DNA of 64,000 nucleotides from Phascolarctos cinereus (lineage: Eukaryota > Chordata > Mammalia > Diprotodontia > Phascolarctidae), in contig NW_018343953.1 of NCBI RefSeq assembly GCF_002099425.1, forward strand, positions 9,000,001-9,064,000. Direction: 5' to 3'. This document shows, in pieces, positions 22,760 to 33,744 of this stretch; the first letter of the stretch is position 1; the number at the start of each line of letters is the position of its first letter. The notes under the pieces are model-generated. The model did no database searches and was not told the DNA's origin. It saw only the letters and a list, made by a program, of their open reading frames with translations. The translations under genes and the position numbers were made by a program.

Positions 22760-23155
22760 AGAAAATTTCATAGGTTATCTAATCCAAATATCATACCTTA
22801 ACAAGACTTCCCTCTGTCACATTACCATCAAGTAGTCAATCAATTTTTGTGTTAAGACCTTCATTAAAGGACAACTTACTATCTTCCAAGGCAGTCCATT
22901 CTGCCGGCACATAGCTCTCTCTGTTAAGTAAGTTTTCATAATACCATGCCTAAATTAGCTTCTTTATAAGTTCTACCACATTGCTCCTAGTTTTACCCTC
23001 TAGGGCCAAGCAGAAAAGTTTAATCTCTCTTCAGTAAGACAGATCTTCAAAGAGCCCTTGAAGGCAATTATTACTTCTCTCTTGCCCAGAACAGAGCCTG
23101 TACATCTCCTTGAATCAATCAAAACTATTTTGAAATAGACTGTGTCATGCCCTAA
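22760..23155 (-). mobile_element. L3/CR1 LINE 3' end
   Basis: Reverse-strand CR1-clade 3' part: ggttatctaatccaaatatc, aaggcagtccattctgccgg, cacattgctcctagttttac and ctctagggccaagcagaaa. The complement encodes the decayed end of ORF2 and its 3'UTR. Confidence 0.75.
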
Positions 23156-23178
23156 AGGTGAAAGGGAAGGGGATAAAC

Positions 23179-23408
23179 ATTAATATAGCACCTACTACAT
23201 GCCAGGCACTGTGCTAAACACTTTACAAGAATTATCTCATTTGATCATCATAACAACCCTGCTAGGTAGATACTGTTATTATCCCCATTTTATAGTTGAG
23301 GAAAAGGAGGTAAACAGAAGTTAATGAGTAATTTGCCTAGGGTCACATAATTAAAAAGTATTTGAGGCTGGACTTGAACTCAGGTCTTCATGAGCCACCT
23401 AGCTGTCA
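23179..23408 (-). mobile_element. CORE-SINE (MIR/MAR1 type)
   Basis: acatgccaggcactgtgcta, ccccattttatagttgagga, ttgaactcaggtcttcatg and gccacctagctgtcac mark tail, CORE and head on the minus strand. Confidence 0.85.
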
Positions 23409-23409
23409 C

Positions 23410-23870
23410 TAAAGTTAGGAGATTTGTATAAAAGAAAGCTTTTTTTTTTTCAGAATCAGAAGGAAAGATTCTGGGGTTCTAGATTCAAGATATTAGAGTG
23501 TATGGTTTTCTAGTATACCTTTGAGGAGCACAGTCAGGCTCCTCAAATTGTGATAGAGAAGGATATCAAAGAGGATTGCAAACACTATAGGCACTTTAAC
23601 GGAGATCTAGGCTAATATATGTCCCAAAGAAAGCTCTGCTCTTTCTTCAATTTACCCTCCTAGTACCTAGCTATACATAAACATTATAATATAGTCTTAA
23701 CCTTCTGTTTCATTACCCAAATATTTGAAGTAAACTGAATTTTCTGTCGACAACAAAAAAGAAAGGGGTTAACTAGAGATAGATAGAATTGCAAAGTTGG
23801 GTGGATAGAACAATCTTTGCTTAAATATTCAGAATTTTCCTAACTAGGAGTAGACAGCAACTAGACTGAA
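23410..23870. other. Unassigned sequence
   Basis: Short repeat-poor gap between a CORE-SINE and an L1 3' end. Nothing recognisable. Confidence 0.4.
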
Positions 23871-23879
23871 CATAGAACT

Positions 23880-24562
23880 TTTGATCTAAGATAGATGTTC
23901 TTCTGGTCTTGCCATCATGGAAAGCAATTTGGAAATATGCCTCCAAAAGCTATTAAATTCCATACACTTTGACCTAGTAATACCCCTACTAGGTTTGTAC
24001 CCCAAAGAGATCAAAGATATGAAAAGGACCCACACATGCAAAAATATTCATAGCAGCTATTTCTGTGGTGGCAAAGAATTGGAAACTGAGGGAATACCCA
24101 TCAACTGAGGAATGGCTGAACAAATTATGGTATATGAATTGTAAATGGAATGCTGCTGTGATATAAAAAATGGGAGTGGTGGATTCAGAGAAATCTAGGA
24201 AGACTTATAAGAAGTGATGCAAAGTTAGGTGAGCAGAACCAGGAGAACAGTTTATGCAGTAATAGCAATATTGCAAAGAAAAAACTTTAAAAGACTTAAA
24301 GACTCATATAAACAAAATGACTATCCACAATTCCAGAGGACTTACGATGAAACATGTTATATCCACCTCCAGGTAGAGAAGAGATGGAGTCAGAGCAAAG
24401 ATTGAGTTTTTTTGAGGAGGGGAGGTTGGATATAGGAATTTGTTTTGATTGATTATACATACTTGTAATTTCTTTTTTTTTGCTTTCTCCTTGGTTAAAG
24501 AGAGGGAGGGAAGTTGGGAGGGAATGAATTAGTATCTGAAAATTAAATAAAATTTTAAAAGA
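23880..24562 (+). mobile_element. L1 LINE, 5'-truncated 3' end
   Basis: Forward L1. The decayed ORF2 C-terminus includes LLGLYPKEIKDMKRTHTCKN at about 23977-24040 and a frame reading EEWLNKLWYMN at about 24105, followed by a 3'UTR and an aattaaataaaatttt end. The open stretch 23917-24108 belongs to this relic. Confidence 0.85.
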
Positions 24563-24704
24563 AGATTGTTTATCTCTTGTGTGTGTATTATGAGCGCCTT
24601 TGTCAGTTTTATGAAGGTTACGAAGCCTTTCTCAGAATAAGTTTTCTAGAAGTATAAAATAAAATAGTATTGCAGATGAGGACTATTATATTGAATTACA
24701 GTTC

Positions 24705-24880
24705 TATGTGTGTGTGTATATATACATACATATATATACATATTCATACATGTGCATATATATGTGGACCTATGCCATATAATACATAAAATAAATAATA
24801 TATTGAGTTACAATTTTATTTATATATGTATATAGATGTATCTAGATGCAAATATGTATGCATATATGTCTGATACACAC
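24705..24880. repeat. Degenerate (TA/TG/CATA)n tract
   Basis: Interrupted alternating tract of TATA, CATA and TGTG units. Confidence 0.75.
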
Positions 24881-25099
24881 ATAAACACAAATTTACAGAC
24901 CCAAGTTAAAAAAAAAACAGCAAAAAAAGACCAACTCTAATTTAAAGCCAAGTTCCTAAAGCTTAAGAGTAGAGAACCACATAGATACATGAACCTTAGG
25001 GATCATGATGTTGGCCTCCAAACTTAAAATGAACTTATTATTATTACATGTATATTTGATAAGCATCTAACCTTTATACAACTCATTTAAAAAAAGCTT

Positions 25100-26290
25100 A
25101 ACAGTACATATCCCTGGAGGGTCCCGGTGAATACCTCCTTCTACAGTGACAACTAATAATCATCACTCTTGAGTCTGGGCATTCAACCATTTCTGAACCC
25201 AATCACTAATCTAGCCCACTCCTCTCTATCTTTTTCATAAGTAAAGCCTAAGAGAGTTTGTCAAATGCATTACTGAAATCGAGGTAAATATTATCGATAG
25301 TTGTGCGGCATAGTAGAAAATGTGTTGGATTTGGAGTCAAAGGACCTGGGTTCATTTTCCTACTCTGACATTGTGTGAATTTGGGTAAATTACTTAACGT
25401 CTCTGGGCCTCAGTTTCCCCCTATGTAAAATAAAGAAGTTGGACTTGATCATCTCTGAGGTCTCTCCCAGATCAAAATATGTGACCAACATTACAATTTG
25501 TCAGTCTAGTAAGAAAGGAAATGAAAACAGTCTGTTGCCTTTTTGTGACTACTACCACTTATTCTGAATGTTTATAGGTATTCCATAAATAATGTATTTT
25601 GGAATTTTGCCAGGGAGCAACATTAAGCTCACTGATCTGTATTTCCCAGACTTTAATCTTTTCTCTCTCTATTTCTCTATTTTTTAAAACCTGGCATACT
25701 TCTTACCCTTCGCCAATTCTGTCCTCCACAGAATTTCTAAGATCACTGAAAGAACCTCAGCAAACAATTATCCTGTTCTTGTAGTAGTATTCTAGGATGT
25801 AATTAATCTGGGCCTGGTGATGTGAATTCAAGTGTAGCAAGGGGTTCTCATACTATCTCCCTACTTATCTCAGAGCTGTGTTTTATCCTTCCTAATCCAA
25901 AGATCCTATTCCTTAGCAGAGAAATTTGAAGCAAAAAAAAAAAGTGTTCAACAGTTCTTTCTTCTTTCTCTTGGTTATTATGTTTTCCCCTTCTATCCTA
26001 AGCAGTGGTCAAAATAAAAATGATTTTTTGTTGTCTTTATCCTCACCACTCTAAACTCATTCAGTTTTATCACTTGCGGTGCTATACTTACAGAATACTT
26101 TTTGTATTGTTACGTCACACTTTTTGTATTTATTCCCTATTACATGTCCTTGCCCTCATTTTCTGTACATCTTTTTGAAATCTAAGTTAGTTGGTGTGTC
26201 CACTGAGCAGATAGATAAGATTCAGTAATCTCCTTCTTTTCTGCCTATTCATATTTTCTCTCTTAATCGTTTCATTTTAATAGGTTCCTA
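25100..26290 (-). mobile_element. L3/CR1 LINE relic, ORF2 region
   Basis: Reverse-strand CR1 ORF2 text: agcccactcctctctatctt, gagagtttgtcaaatgcatt, agcaacattaagctcactga, ctaggatgtaattaatctgg and cctaagcagtggtcaaaat follow the CR1 order. A MIR3-type SINE at 25301-25485 splits it. Many stops; about 1 kb of LINE remains, which is long for such an old family. Confidence 0.75.
25301..25485 (+). mobile_element. MIR3/THER2-type SINE inside L3
   Basis: ttggatttggagtcaaagga, gtctctgggcctcagtttcc and ggacttgatcatctctgagg match the MIR3-type SINE with the 'gatgacctctaaggtccc' tail. L3 text resumes on both sides, so the SINE is the younger insertion. Confidence 0.75.
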
Positions 26291-26309
26291 TCCATCCTGG
26301 AATGAATTT

Positions 26310-27015
26310 CGTGTAAAAATTTAGTCCAATTATACCCTGAAGAAGCCCAACAAAGAAAGAAATGTCCCATATACAACAAAATATTGATAGCAACATTTTT
26401 CTTTGTGGTAGCAAAGGACTGGAAATAAAATATATGCCCATTGATTAGGAATGGAAAAAATTATGCTTCATGATTGTAATGGAATACTATTGCACCATTA
26501 ACAATGATGGGGAAACTTTTATGAACTGATATGGAATGGTGTAAGTATCAAAAAAAACAATGCACCAAATGATTGGAAGAACATATAAGAAAATGATATA
26601 TTCCCTGCCTTCAAGGAGCTTACATTCTAATGAGAGGAAATAACACATAAAGGTGAACTAGGATGATGCAGGAGGAGAAAAGTCCAATTTCCTGGTAAGA
26701 AGAATAAGTAGAAGCCCAAATGGAGACTACAGGTTATAAAGATGGCCAGGAATTACTGTGAAAGCCTGGATCTGGGCAAAATGGTTCTAGGTTCTAGAAA
26801 AATGGTTTATTATCAAAATCCAATGCGATTATACATTACTTTGTCCAAGTAGCTGTACAATATTTTATATAATGTCAGATACAGTCACTATCTCAGTTAT
26901 TTTTGCTAAACTATTTTTTTTACCTTTTATTGTTTGCTATAAGGGATGGCTTGCTGAGTAAGGGATGGGTAAAGAAATTCAGAAATGAAGATGACTTAAA
27001 AATCAGCAAAGGTCA
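26310..27015 (+). mobile_element. L1 LINE 3' end with foreign middle segment
   Basis: 26380-26560 reads as ORF2 C-terminus (acatttttctttgtggtagc, tgcccattgattaggaatgg, ttgtaatggaatactattgc). The 3'UTR end is at 26880-27015 (tgctataagggatggcttgc) and parallels the L1 3' end at 49380-49440. Between them lies reverse-strand L2-like text. Confidence 0.65.
26590..26710 (-). mobile_element. L2-like fragment within the L1 3' end
   Basis: ccctgccttcaaggagctta and cattctaatgagaggaaat match the reverse complement of the marsupial L2 3'UTR, but without the usual tcaatcaat end. An old family inside a younger one is unexpected; see findings. Confidence 0.5.
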
Positions 27016-27149
27016 AGGATGTCTATAAAGTCAAATATCTCTTCTTGCATATGTCATCTTTGATTGTTCATTATACTTTTCACATTGTGCATAAACTATA
27101 CTTGGAAGTCATGAGTTGTCTTTGGCCTTTTTCTTGGATTTTGTCAGTC

Positions 27150-27310
27150 AACATACATACATACAGACAGACAGACATATGTATATAATGTGTGTGTGTG
27201 TATATATGTATATATATATAGTGTGTATACACATAAGGTGTGTCAATATGTGCAGGTCTATGTATATGTATATGTGTATGCATATATGTATGTGTGTATA
27301 TATATACGAC
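27150..27310. repeat. Compound (CATA)(CAGA)(TG)(TA) microsatellite
   Basis: Starts catacatacatacagacaga, then TG and TATA runs. Source of the Tyr/Val/Cys-rich false frames here. Confidence 0.85.
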
Positions 27311-27314
27311 TATT

Positions 27315-28105
27315 CTATATTTTGCTACTCTTTATGTATCTACATTATCTTGGTGCGAAAATTTTCTCTATCCTTTTTCAGTATAAATATTTTTTTAAAT
27401 AAAATTGATCAGATATAGGAAAATACTTTTATACCAGCCTTTGTTAGGTGTACTCTACCCCTAGCTAGAAACCCATAATTCTTATATTTTACTCTGTGAT
27501 CCTGAAATCCAAATTTTGTTCTGACACATTTTTAACCATTTTCCAAATTGACCTTTCTCTTCTGAAACCATTATTTTTGTTGGCAGAAGGGATAGAAACA
27601 CTACCTATGCCCTAAAGTCTTTGGTTCCATGCCCAAAAGTTATAAAAAAAAAATTACAGTGATTTCTTGTTTGTCTCCAAAAGTATTATTTGTACCAGTT
27701 TGTATCACCAGAATTTCATCTTGGTCAAACTTGGTAGTAGTCACCTAGTTTGGCAAGTCTTGAGAGGTTTTCTGTTATGACTTGAATACATGCTTCAGGA
27801 AGATAAGAGACCTTTCAATTGCTATTATCACCTAAAAACATATACGCCAGTACTCTCAAAGCAGGGTATCTTTTATCTTCTTGTTCTGACCATCACTAGA
27901 GAACCCTTTCAACTGGCCACCATCTGTCAATCCTTATCATCATGTCTTGGAGGACACCAAATGGGAAAGATATGCAGATTACACTTAATAAAATCATTAG
28001 AGTTACACAAGACTTTTTCAGTAAGTATAGACTTAAAAAGGACACATAGGAAAATATATGCATTACTAAGGGAAAGTAAAGTGGGTGTTATTGAACAGTA
28101 GGAAT
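27315..28105. other. Unassigned sequence
   Basis: No recognisable repeat. A 103-codon forward frame at 27790-28101 resembles no protein family I know and ends beside an L1 relic, so I do not call it a gene. Confidence 0.4.
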
Positions 28106-28109
28106 AATA

Positions 28110-29712
28110 TGAGATAAAATCTTCAGAATGAGCTAAGACTTTTGAAAAATACTCACTGTTCTTGGGTAGATTGAGCCAACATAAGAAAAATACTACTTAG
28201 ATTAATTTATTAATTTGGGGCCATGGCATAAAACTAACAAAATTATATTAAAGAGCTAGAAAAAAAATAACAAAATTCATTTGGAAAGAAAAAAAGGCTG
28301 AGAAGCACAAAGGACTTTTTTTAAGTAGGAAGAAAAAGTCCTAGCATTGACAGATCTCATATTATACTAGAAAACTGTAATCATCAACACAATTTGGTAC
28401 TGGTTAAAAAATTGAAAGGTGAATCAATGGAACAGGTTGGGTACAAAAGACGAAGAAGTTAATACTTATAAACATAAAGACCGTAGCTACTGATGTAAGA
28501 ATTCAATATTTGACAAAAATTTTTAGGAAAAATGGAAAGCAGTGTAACAAAAACTAGTTATAAATCAGTACCTCACACTATATTCCAAGATAAGGTCCTA
28601 ATGGGTATACGATTTAGACATAAAAGGTGACATCACAAACAAATTAGAGGAGTGACACAGAAATTACAGACAGGGGAAAAGTTCATGAAAAAAATAAGAT
28701 GTATAGAGAATCACAGGAGTTAAAATGGATAATTTTGATTATATGAAAGTTTGTAAGCACAAAAGGAATGCAGCTAAAGTTATAAAAGAAATAAACAGCT
28801 GAGAAATAATGTTTGTTGTGAGTGTCAGGATTTCATTACTGAGTCATGTAAGGAAATGATTCAAATTTCTAAGGATAAGATTCATTACCCAATTGATAAA
28901 CGTTCAAAAGATATGAACAGGCAGTTTTCTGATGAAAGTATCTATACTATCAATAACCATATGAAAAGTGCTGCAAATAATTAATAATTAGGAAAATGGA
29001 AATAAAGTAATTCTGACAGTCTACCTTATACCTATCAGATTGACAAAGTTGAAAAAAATGACGAATGTTCTAGAGGCTGTAAGAAAACAATCACTTTAAT
29101 TCACTGTTGGTTTATGTGTAAACTACTCCAGCAATTCTGGAAATCAATTTGTAACTATGCCCCCCCACTAGTAATTAAACTATTGAACTTGAACCAAAGA
29201 TAACACTACCAGGCCTATACAACAAATATGTCCAACAAATAGAGAAAGAAAAAAAGAGACATATGTAAAAAGTATTTATAGAACCTTTTTGTTTTGGGAA
29301 AGAACTAGAAACTAAAGCAGATCCCAGAAATTGAACAATGGATGAACAATTTTTTTATATAAATGAAACAGAACACTATTGTGCTGTAAGAAATGATGAG
29401 GGCCAGAGAAACCTGCAAAGAATTGCATAAAGTGATGCAAAGTGAAGTGAGCTGAAAGAGAAGAACTATTTCTATAATAACAGCAATTATAAAGACAATT
29501 CTGAAAGATCTAAGAATTCTAATCATCTCATTGACTAACTATAATTCCAGAGGACCTATGATGAAACATGTTCCCAATTCTTAACACATAAATGATGGTC
29601 TATATATCAATTGGATGTGACATTGTTTTGTTTGCATATTTGTTACGAGGATTTTTCCCCATTGAGGAGGTAAGAGAAAGAGAGAAAATAAATTTTTGCT
29701 AAGTAAAGAAAA
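28110..29712 (+). mobile_element. L1 LINE relic, ORF2 C-terminal third and 3'UTR
   Basis: Old forward L1 of about 1.6 kb. Landmarks: ttaatttggggccatggcat (28212), attatactagaaaactgtaa (28362), tcaatggaacaggttgggta (28423), ccaattgataaacgttcaaa (28890), tatcagattgacaaagttga (29034) and tcactgttggtttatgtgta (29101). ORF2 is broken many times over. It ends in an A-rich tail near 29710 and is more diverged than the L1s at 7.4 and 51.4 kb. Confidence 0.85.
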
Positions 29713-29849
29713 AAAAGGAAATTAGAAAAGGAATAATGAGAATAATGAAAAAGACTTCTAAAAGTAAATTTGAAGGGAAAACAATAAGAAAGTGATAATA
29801 AGCATAACAATAACAAAAATAACAAACATAAAGGTTGGGGCAGCTGTTA

Positions 29850-30160
29850 TAATTTTCACAGATAAAATGACAAAATTACTCCTCTCCTTATATTTTATTT
29901 CTGTCTCTTATATTATCACAGAAAATGCCCACCATCCTGGAAAATGTTTTGTGTTTGAGAGGGAAGTGAAACCAAAGATGTAAGAAGTTGTTGAAATACT
30001 GATGAAAACCTTTGAAAAATCAGGGCAAATCTAAGAGATATTGAAAGAATGGAGGAGGGAAATGTCTCGGTTTTCAAAACAAAGTAAATAATACATTTGA
30101 GAACAACATATTAGTGGGTTTAGTGTCCATCTCCAAGAAAATTCTGGGGATTTCAAGAAA
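29850..30160 (+). mobile_element. L3/CR1 LINE fragment
   Basis: gaatggaggagggaaatgtc, tcggttttcaaaacaaagt and ccaagaaaattctggg match the CR1 ORF2 section that precedes the RT core. Forward strand, no frame left. Confidence 0.6.
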
Positions 30161-30164
30161 ATTC

Positions 30165-30292
30165 TCTAGACTTAGTTTGCCTAAGTTAGATTGTAAAATC
30201 CTAGAGAATAAAATTCTATTGTTATTGCTATTTATATCATCACCTGGGATATCAATACTTAATAAGTATTTGATGAATTGAACTGAATTATA
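30165..30292 (+). mobile_element. L2 3' end fragment
   Basis: ttgtaaaatcctagagaata and atacttaataagtatttgat correspond to the L2 3' end (gcttaataaatgcttgttga). Confidence 0.6.
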
Positions 30293-30394
30293 TTCTAATG
30301 ACCAAGGTGAAGAGATTCGTCATGTTTGAGACTATAAACATGGCTCTGTCCTGTTAAATTTTTATGTACTACTTAAGAAGGACTAAACATATAA

Positions 30395-30622
30395 GGTTGT
30401 TACTGTTGTTATTGTTTAGTCATTTTCAATTGTGCCTGACTCTTTGTGACCCCTTGAGGTTTTCTTGGCAAAGATACTAGAACAGCTCACTTTACAGATG
30501 AGGAAGCAGAGGCAAACAGTGTTATATGACTTGCCCATGGTCACAGAGCTAGTAAGAGTCTGAGGCTGCATTTGAACTCAGGTCTTCCTGACTCCAGGCC
30601 TGCACTCTAGCCACTGTGCCCT
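30395..30622 (-). mobile_element. tRNA-derived SINE, long-tail type
   Basis: Reverse-strand copy with tail first: attgtttagtcattttcaat, gtgcctgactctttgtgacc, ggttttcttggcaaagatac, then cagatgaggaagcagaggca and the head complement tttgaactcaggtcttcctg. An internal piece of the tail module (the ccatttccttctcc part) is missing. Confidence 0.88.
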
Positions 30623-30639
30623 AAACACAGAACACTACC

Positions 30640-31600
30640 CAAGTTGCCCTAAACATAGGAAGTATATTTATGTAATTTACAAGTAACACAAAGTTGGTAA
30701 AGATAACTAATGGACTGAATTATATAATTAGATTCTAAAAGTTCTTTATAGTTATAATGATAAAGCAAAATTTTATATAAAATCATAAAAAACATTTAAA
30801 ATGTAAAAACATTTAAATACAGAATAGGGGGAATACTGACATAACTTTAATATGAACCTATAGTTTAATGTGGTTGTGACAAAAGTTAATGCAATCTCAA
30901 ATACCAGAAACATAACATCCAGAAGAAGGGAGGTAATTCTATTCTTCCCTGTGAAGACAATATCTGAAGTATAATTTTCAGTTTCTGAGTGCCACATTTT
31001 AGGAAGATAATAAATTTAAGAGCATGCAAAGGAGAAGAGTGAAAAGTCTGGAGTTCATGTCATATGAAGATCAGTCAGAAAGAAGGATTGGCACTGTTCA
31101 GTCAGAAAAAAAAAAGAGATTTTGGTATGTTTGGGGGGATAGAACACGATAGCTGTCTTTAAGTTGTTAGAAGTTCTCATGTGGAGGAAAGATAAGATTT
31201 CCACTCGGTCCCAAAGAATAGAAATAGGAACAATGAAGATCATAGTGAAATGCAAAGATTAGTTGATTTGGAGCTAAAGAACCTGGTTTTGAAGACTCCT
31301 GCTGCCATTTCCTATCAATGTGATTTTAGGCAATTGATGTGATATCTTACTGACTCACTTTTTCTCCTGTAAACTAAGAGGGTTGTAATAAAGTGGCTTT
31401 AAGGACCTTTAAAACTCTCAAACTATGACTTTTCTGATTCTAAATTGATGGTTTTTTTGCTCAATGGACCCCTTCCAGTAATGGCTAGGTAGCCACTTCT
31501 TAGGTGTGTCAAGTACAGCATTATTTTTCAGGTGTAGATTGGACTAGATGGGCAATGGAGTACCTTTCAACACTGAAGTTCCATGATTCTGTGAAACTGT
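30640..31600 (+). mobile_element. L3/CR1 LINE, ORF2 end and 3'UTR
   Basis: tttaatgtggttgtgacaaa (30864), gagtgccacattttaggaag (30988), acgatagctgtctttaagtt (31147) and ggtgtagattggactagatg with ccatgattctgtgaa at the end (31532-31595) follow the L3 order to its 3' terminus. A MIR3-type SINE splits it at 31258-31440. Confidence 0.75.
31258..31440 (+). mobile_element. MIR3/THER2-type SINE inside L3
   Basis: gatttggagctaaagaacct, atgtgattttaggcaattga and cctttaaaactctcaaact fit a decayed MIR3-type SINE. L3 sequence flanks it on both sides. Confidence 0.65.
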
Positions 31601-31639
31601 AATAATTCAGAAGAAAGTAATCAGAATTGAAAGTGATCA

Positions 31640-31995
31640 TGTGAGCAATACTTGAAAGCTATGGGTATATTTATCCTGAAGAAGGAAACATATAAAGGAA
31701 TAGGGAAATGTGCTAGTTATTTTCAAATATTTGAAAGTCTGTCACAAAAGAAATTTTGCTTTTCCGATATTATATCAGAAGGGAAAATTGGAACTATAAT
31801 TTTCAAGGAGGAAATCTCTGTCTCTATATAAGAAGGTTTCCTAAAATTTAGAGCTTTACAAAATGAAATAAGTTGCCTTGTAAATTATTAAATTCTATCA
31901 CTGTAGCTATTTAAGTAGTGAATGGATAACCACCTGTCAAAGATAGTGCTAGCTGATCTCTAAGGTGCCTTTAGATTTTAAGATCCTATGTTCTA
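31640..31995 (+). mobile_element. Second L3/CR1 3' end, head-to-tail with the first
   Basis: tgctagttattttcaaatat, ttgaaagtctgtcacaaaag, aatggataaccacctgtcaa and ttaagatcctatgttct repeat the same L3 3' section that ends at 31600. Two independent 3' ends in the same direction lie about 40 bases apart. Confidence 0.7.
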
Positions 31996-32019
31996 TATAG
32001 CCTTTCTGTCTACTCCTCC

Positions 32020-32100
32020 CATCCAGTAGTACCCAAAGCAATGCAGATACAACATACAAAATAGAAGCTCAATAACTAGTTTTTAGTTGATTGAATAGAT
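32020..32100 (+). mobile_element. L2 3' end scrap
   Basis: aatagaagctcaataactag then ttagttgattgaa resembles the L2 end. Weak. Confidence 0.4.
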
Positions 32101-32192
32101 GTATTCAATGTGCATTTGCATGTTTTCCCAAACTATAGGTCATTCTCATTTCATCTAAACACAAATATCAATTGACTACATTTTTGTCTTTA

Positions 32193-32493
32193 GGGATGTG
32201 TATGGTCGTGTATGCCCACAATCTTTGTTAACAGGAAGGCTGAGAATTGAGGACTGACTGAGCTCAGGGATTCTGAATTAATGTGTGCTATGCCAATCAG
32301 TTGCCCCAAATCAGTCTATAATCAATATGGAGAACCACTAAGAATTGAGGAGCATAAGGCTGCCTGAGGACTAAAGAATCCCAGATTGGAAACCGAATGG
32401 GTCAAAGCTTTCTAGGCCAATCAATAGTGGGTCTAGGCCTGTAGAAGGCTGTTGCAATTTCAACTTAGAAGATACAGGGAAATCCAGTTTTCT
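32193..32493 (+). pseudogene. RN7SL: 7SL (SRP) RNA pseudogene, near full length
   Basis: The forward strand follows 7SL RNA from end to end. The Alu-domain 5' part is gggatgtgtatggtcgtgta, then gaggactgactgagctcagg. The centre tgtgctatgccaatcagttg and tctataatcaatatgg matches the 7SL segment gctatgccgatcgggtg...catcaatatggtgacc. The S domain follows: aaggctgcctgagga, gattggaaaccgaatgggtc and ggccaatcaatagtgggtct match gttgcctaagga, ggtcggaaacggagcagg and gctgatcagtagtggga. The 3' Alu-domain strand is recognisable to about 32493. In cells, 7SL scaffolds the signal recognition particle. The many substitutions, loss of paired bases and lack of a poly-A tail or flanking duplications point to an old, dead copy. 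Confidence 0.9.
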
Positions 32494-32499
32494 CCTCCT

Positions 32500-33140
32500 T
32501 TTAGTTAATGGGGAAATTTGTTAATTAAGACAATATTATTTAGTGGAATCTGGTCCAAATTCTAGATGATAAGTGAGGGAAAAAGAAAATAAAAATTCAA
32601 ATCGAGACATACAGAAATATAAAGTATTTACAATTTAAGTGAGATAAGGAGAGAGGGCAAAAGGGAAATGAATAAAAATAATATAACTAGGTAAGAGTCA
32701 TATCACTGAATTTGAGAACAATAAAGTCTTTCATTAAACCACAAATAGAGAGAATAGAATTTTACCTTCAATTTATTATTAGAAAGAATAGTATCTCCCT
32801 AAAATATTGTTAAAAAGGAGTCAGGATATATAAAAGCTAATTATGGGAAAAGAGGTAGGTGGTAGGACATGTGGGTAGGAAAGGGTAGAAAAGATATTTT
32901 AAGTTGAGGCAAAAATTTGGACAGGTTTATGACATAAAACGTCATAATAAATGAGGAATGAGGAAAAAAATGTAGTGAAGGGAGCTGTTCTGAATGCATA
33001 CTTTCATCTGTAGATTTTTGAGGAGATCTAGATGTGAAAATTAACATGAGAGATGGAACATTAAAGACATTTAATTAAGGATTGGGAATGGGGAATTAAG
33101 GAATGGGAAAAAAAAGGTAAGGATAAACTGGTGTCTGGGA
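32500..33140. other. Unassigned A-rich sequence
   Basis: Purine-rich on the plus strand (many gaaaa and ggaat words). No known repeat or gene recognised. Confidence 0.4.
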
Positions 33141-33145
33141 TGGAA

Positions 33146-33395
33146 TCCAATCAATCCATTAACAACAATTTATGAAGTGCCTACTATGTTCTAGCCACTG
33201 TGCTAGGCACTGGAGACACAAGGACATAAATGAAAGGGTACCTGTCCTCAAGGAATTTACACTCTATTCAGGGAGAAAACATATAGGTATGAATATACAA
33301 AATAAAAACAAAATATTTTTGGTGGAGAGGATACTGACAGATAGGGATATCAGGGAAGGTCTCATCTAGAAAGCAGTGCTTGAATCAATATTTCT
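33146..33395 (-). mobile_element. L2 LINE, 3' segment (split by an L1)
   Basis: aatccaatcaatccattaac, ttctagccactgtgctaggc, cctcaaggaatttacactct and tatcagggaaggtctcatct are reverse-strand L2 3' text. It stops at the poly-T of the L1 tail and resumes at about 38293, beyond the L1. Confidence 0.85.
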
Positions 33396-33744
33396 AAAAA
33401 ATATTTTTTTATTTCATTAAATATTTCCCAATTACATGTAATTTTTAAAATATTTTAATTAAATTTGGAGTTCCAAATTATCTCCAACTTTTGTTCCCCT
33501 CCTCCATCCACTGAGAAGGCAAGCATTATGGTATTGATTATACATGTGAAGCCATGCAAAACACATTTACATATTAGCCTTGTTGCAAAAGAATACAAAC
33601 AAGAAAAATAAGTAAAGTTAAAAAAAATCCTTCAATCTGTTCTCAGAGTTCATCAATTCTCTCTGTGGAGGTGGATAGCATTTTTCATTATGGGTCCTTT
33701 GAAATTGTCTTGTATCATTGTCTCGATTAGAGTAGCTAAATCTT

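Noticed and set aside
27790-28101. 103-codon forward frame
   Set aside because: Matches no known family and sits between a microsatellite and an L1 relic.
32193-32493. Alu- or B1-like SINE
   Set aside because: The S domain of 7SL is present and the length is close to the full RNA, so a 7SL pseudogene is the better call.
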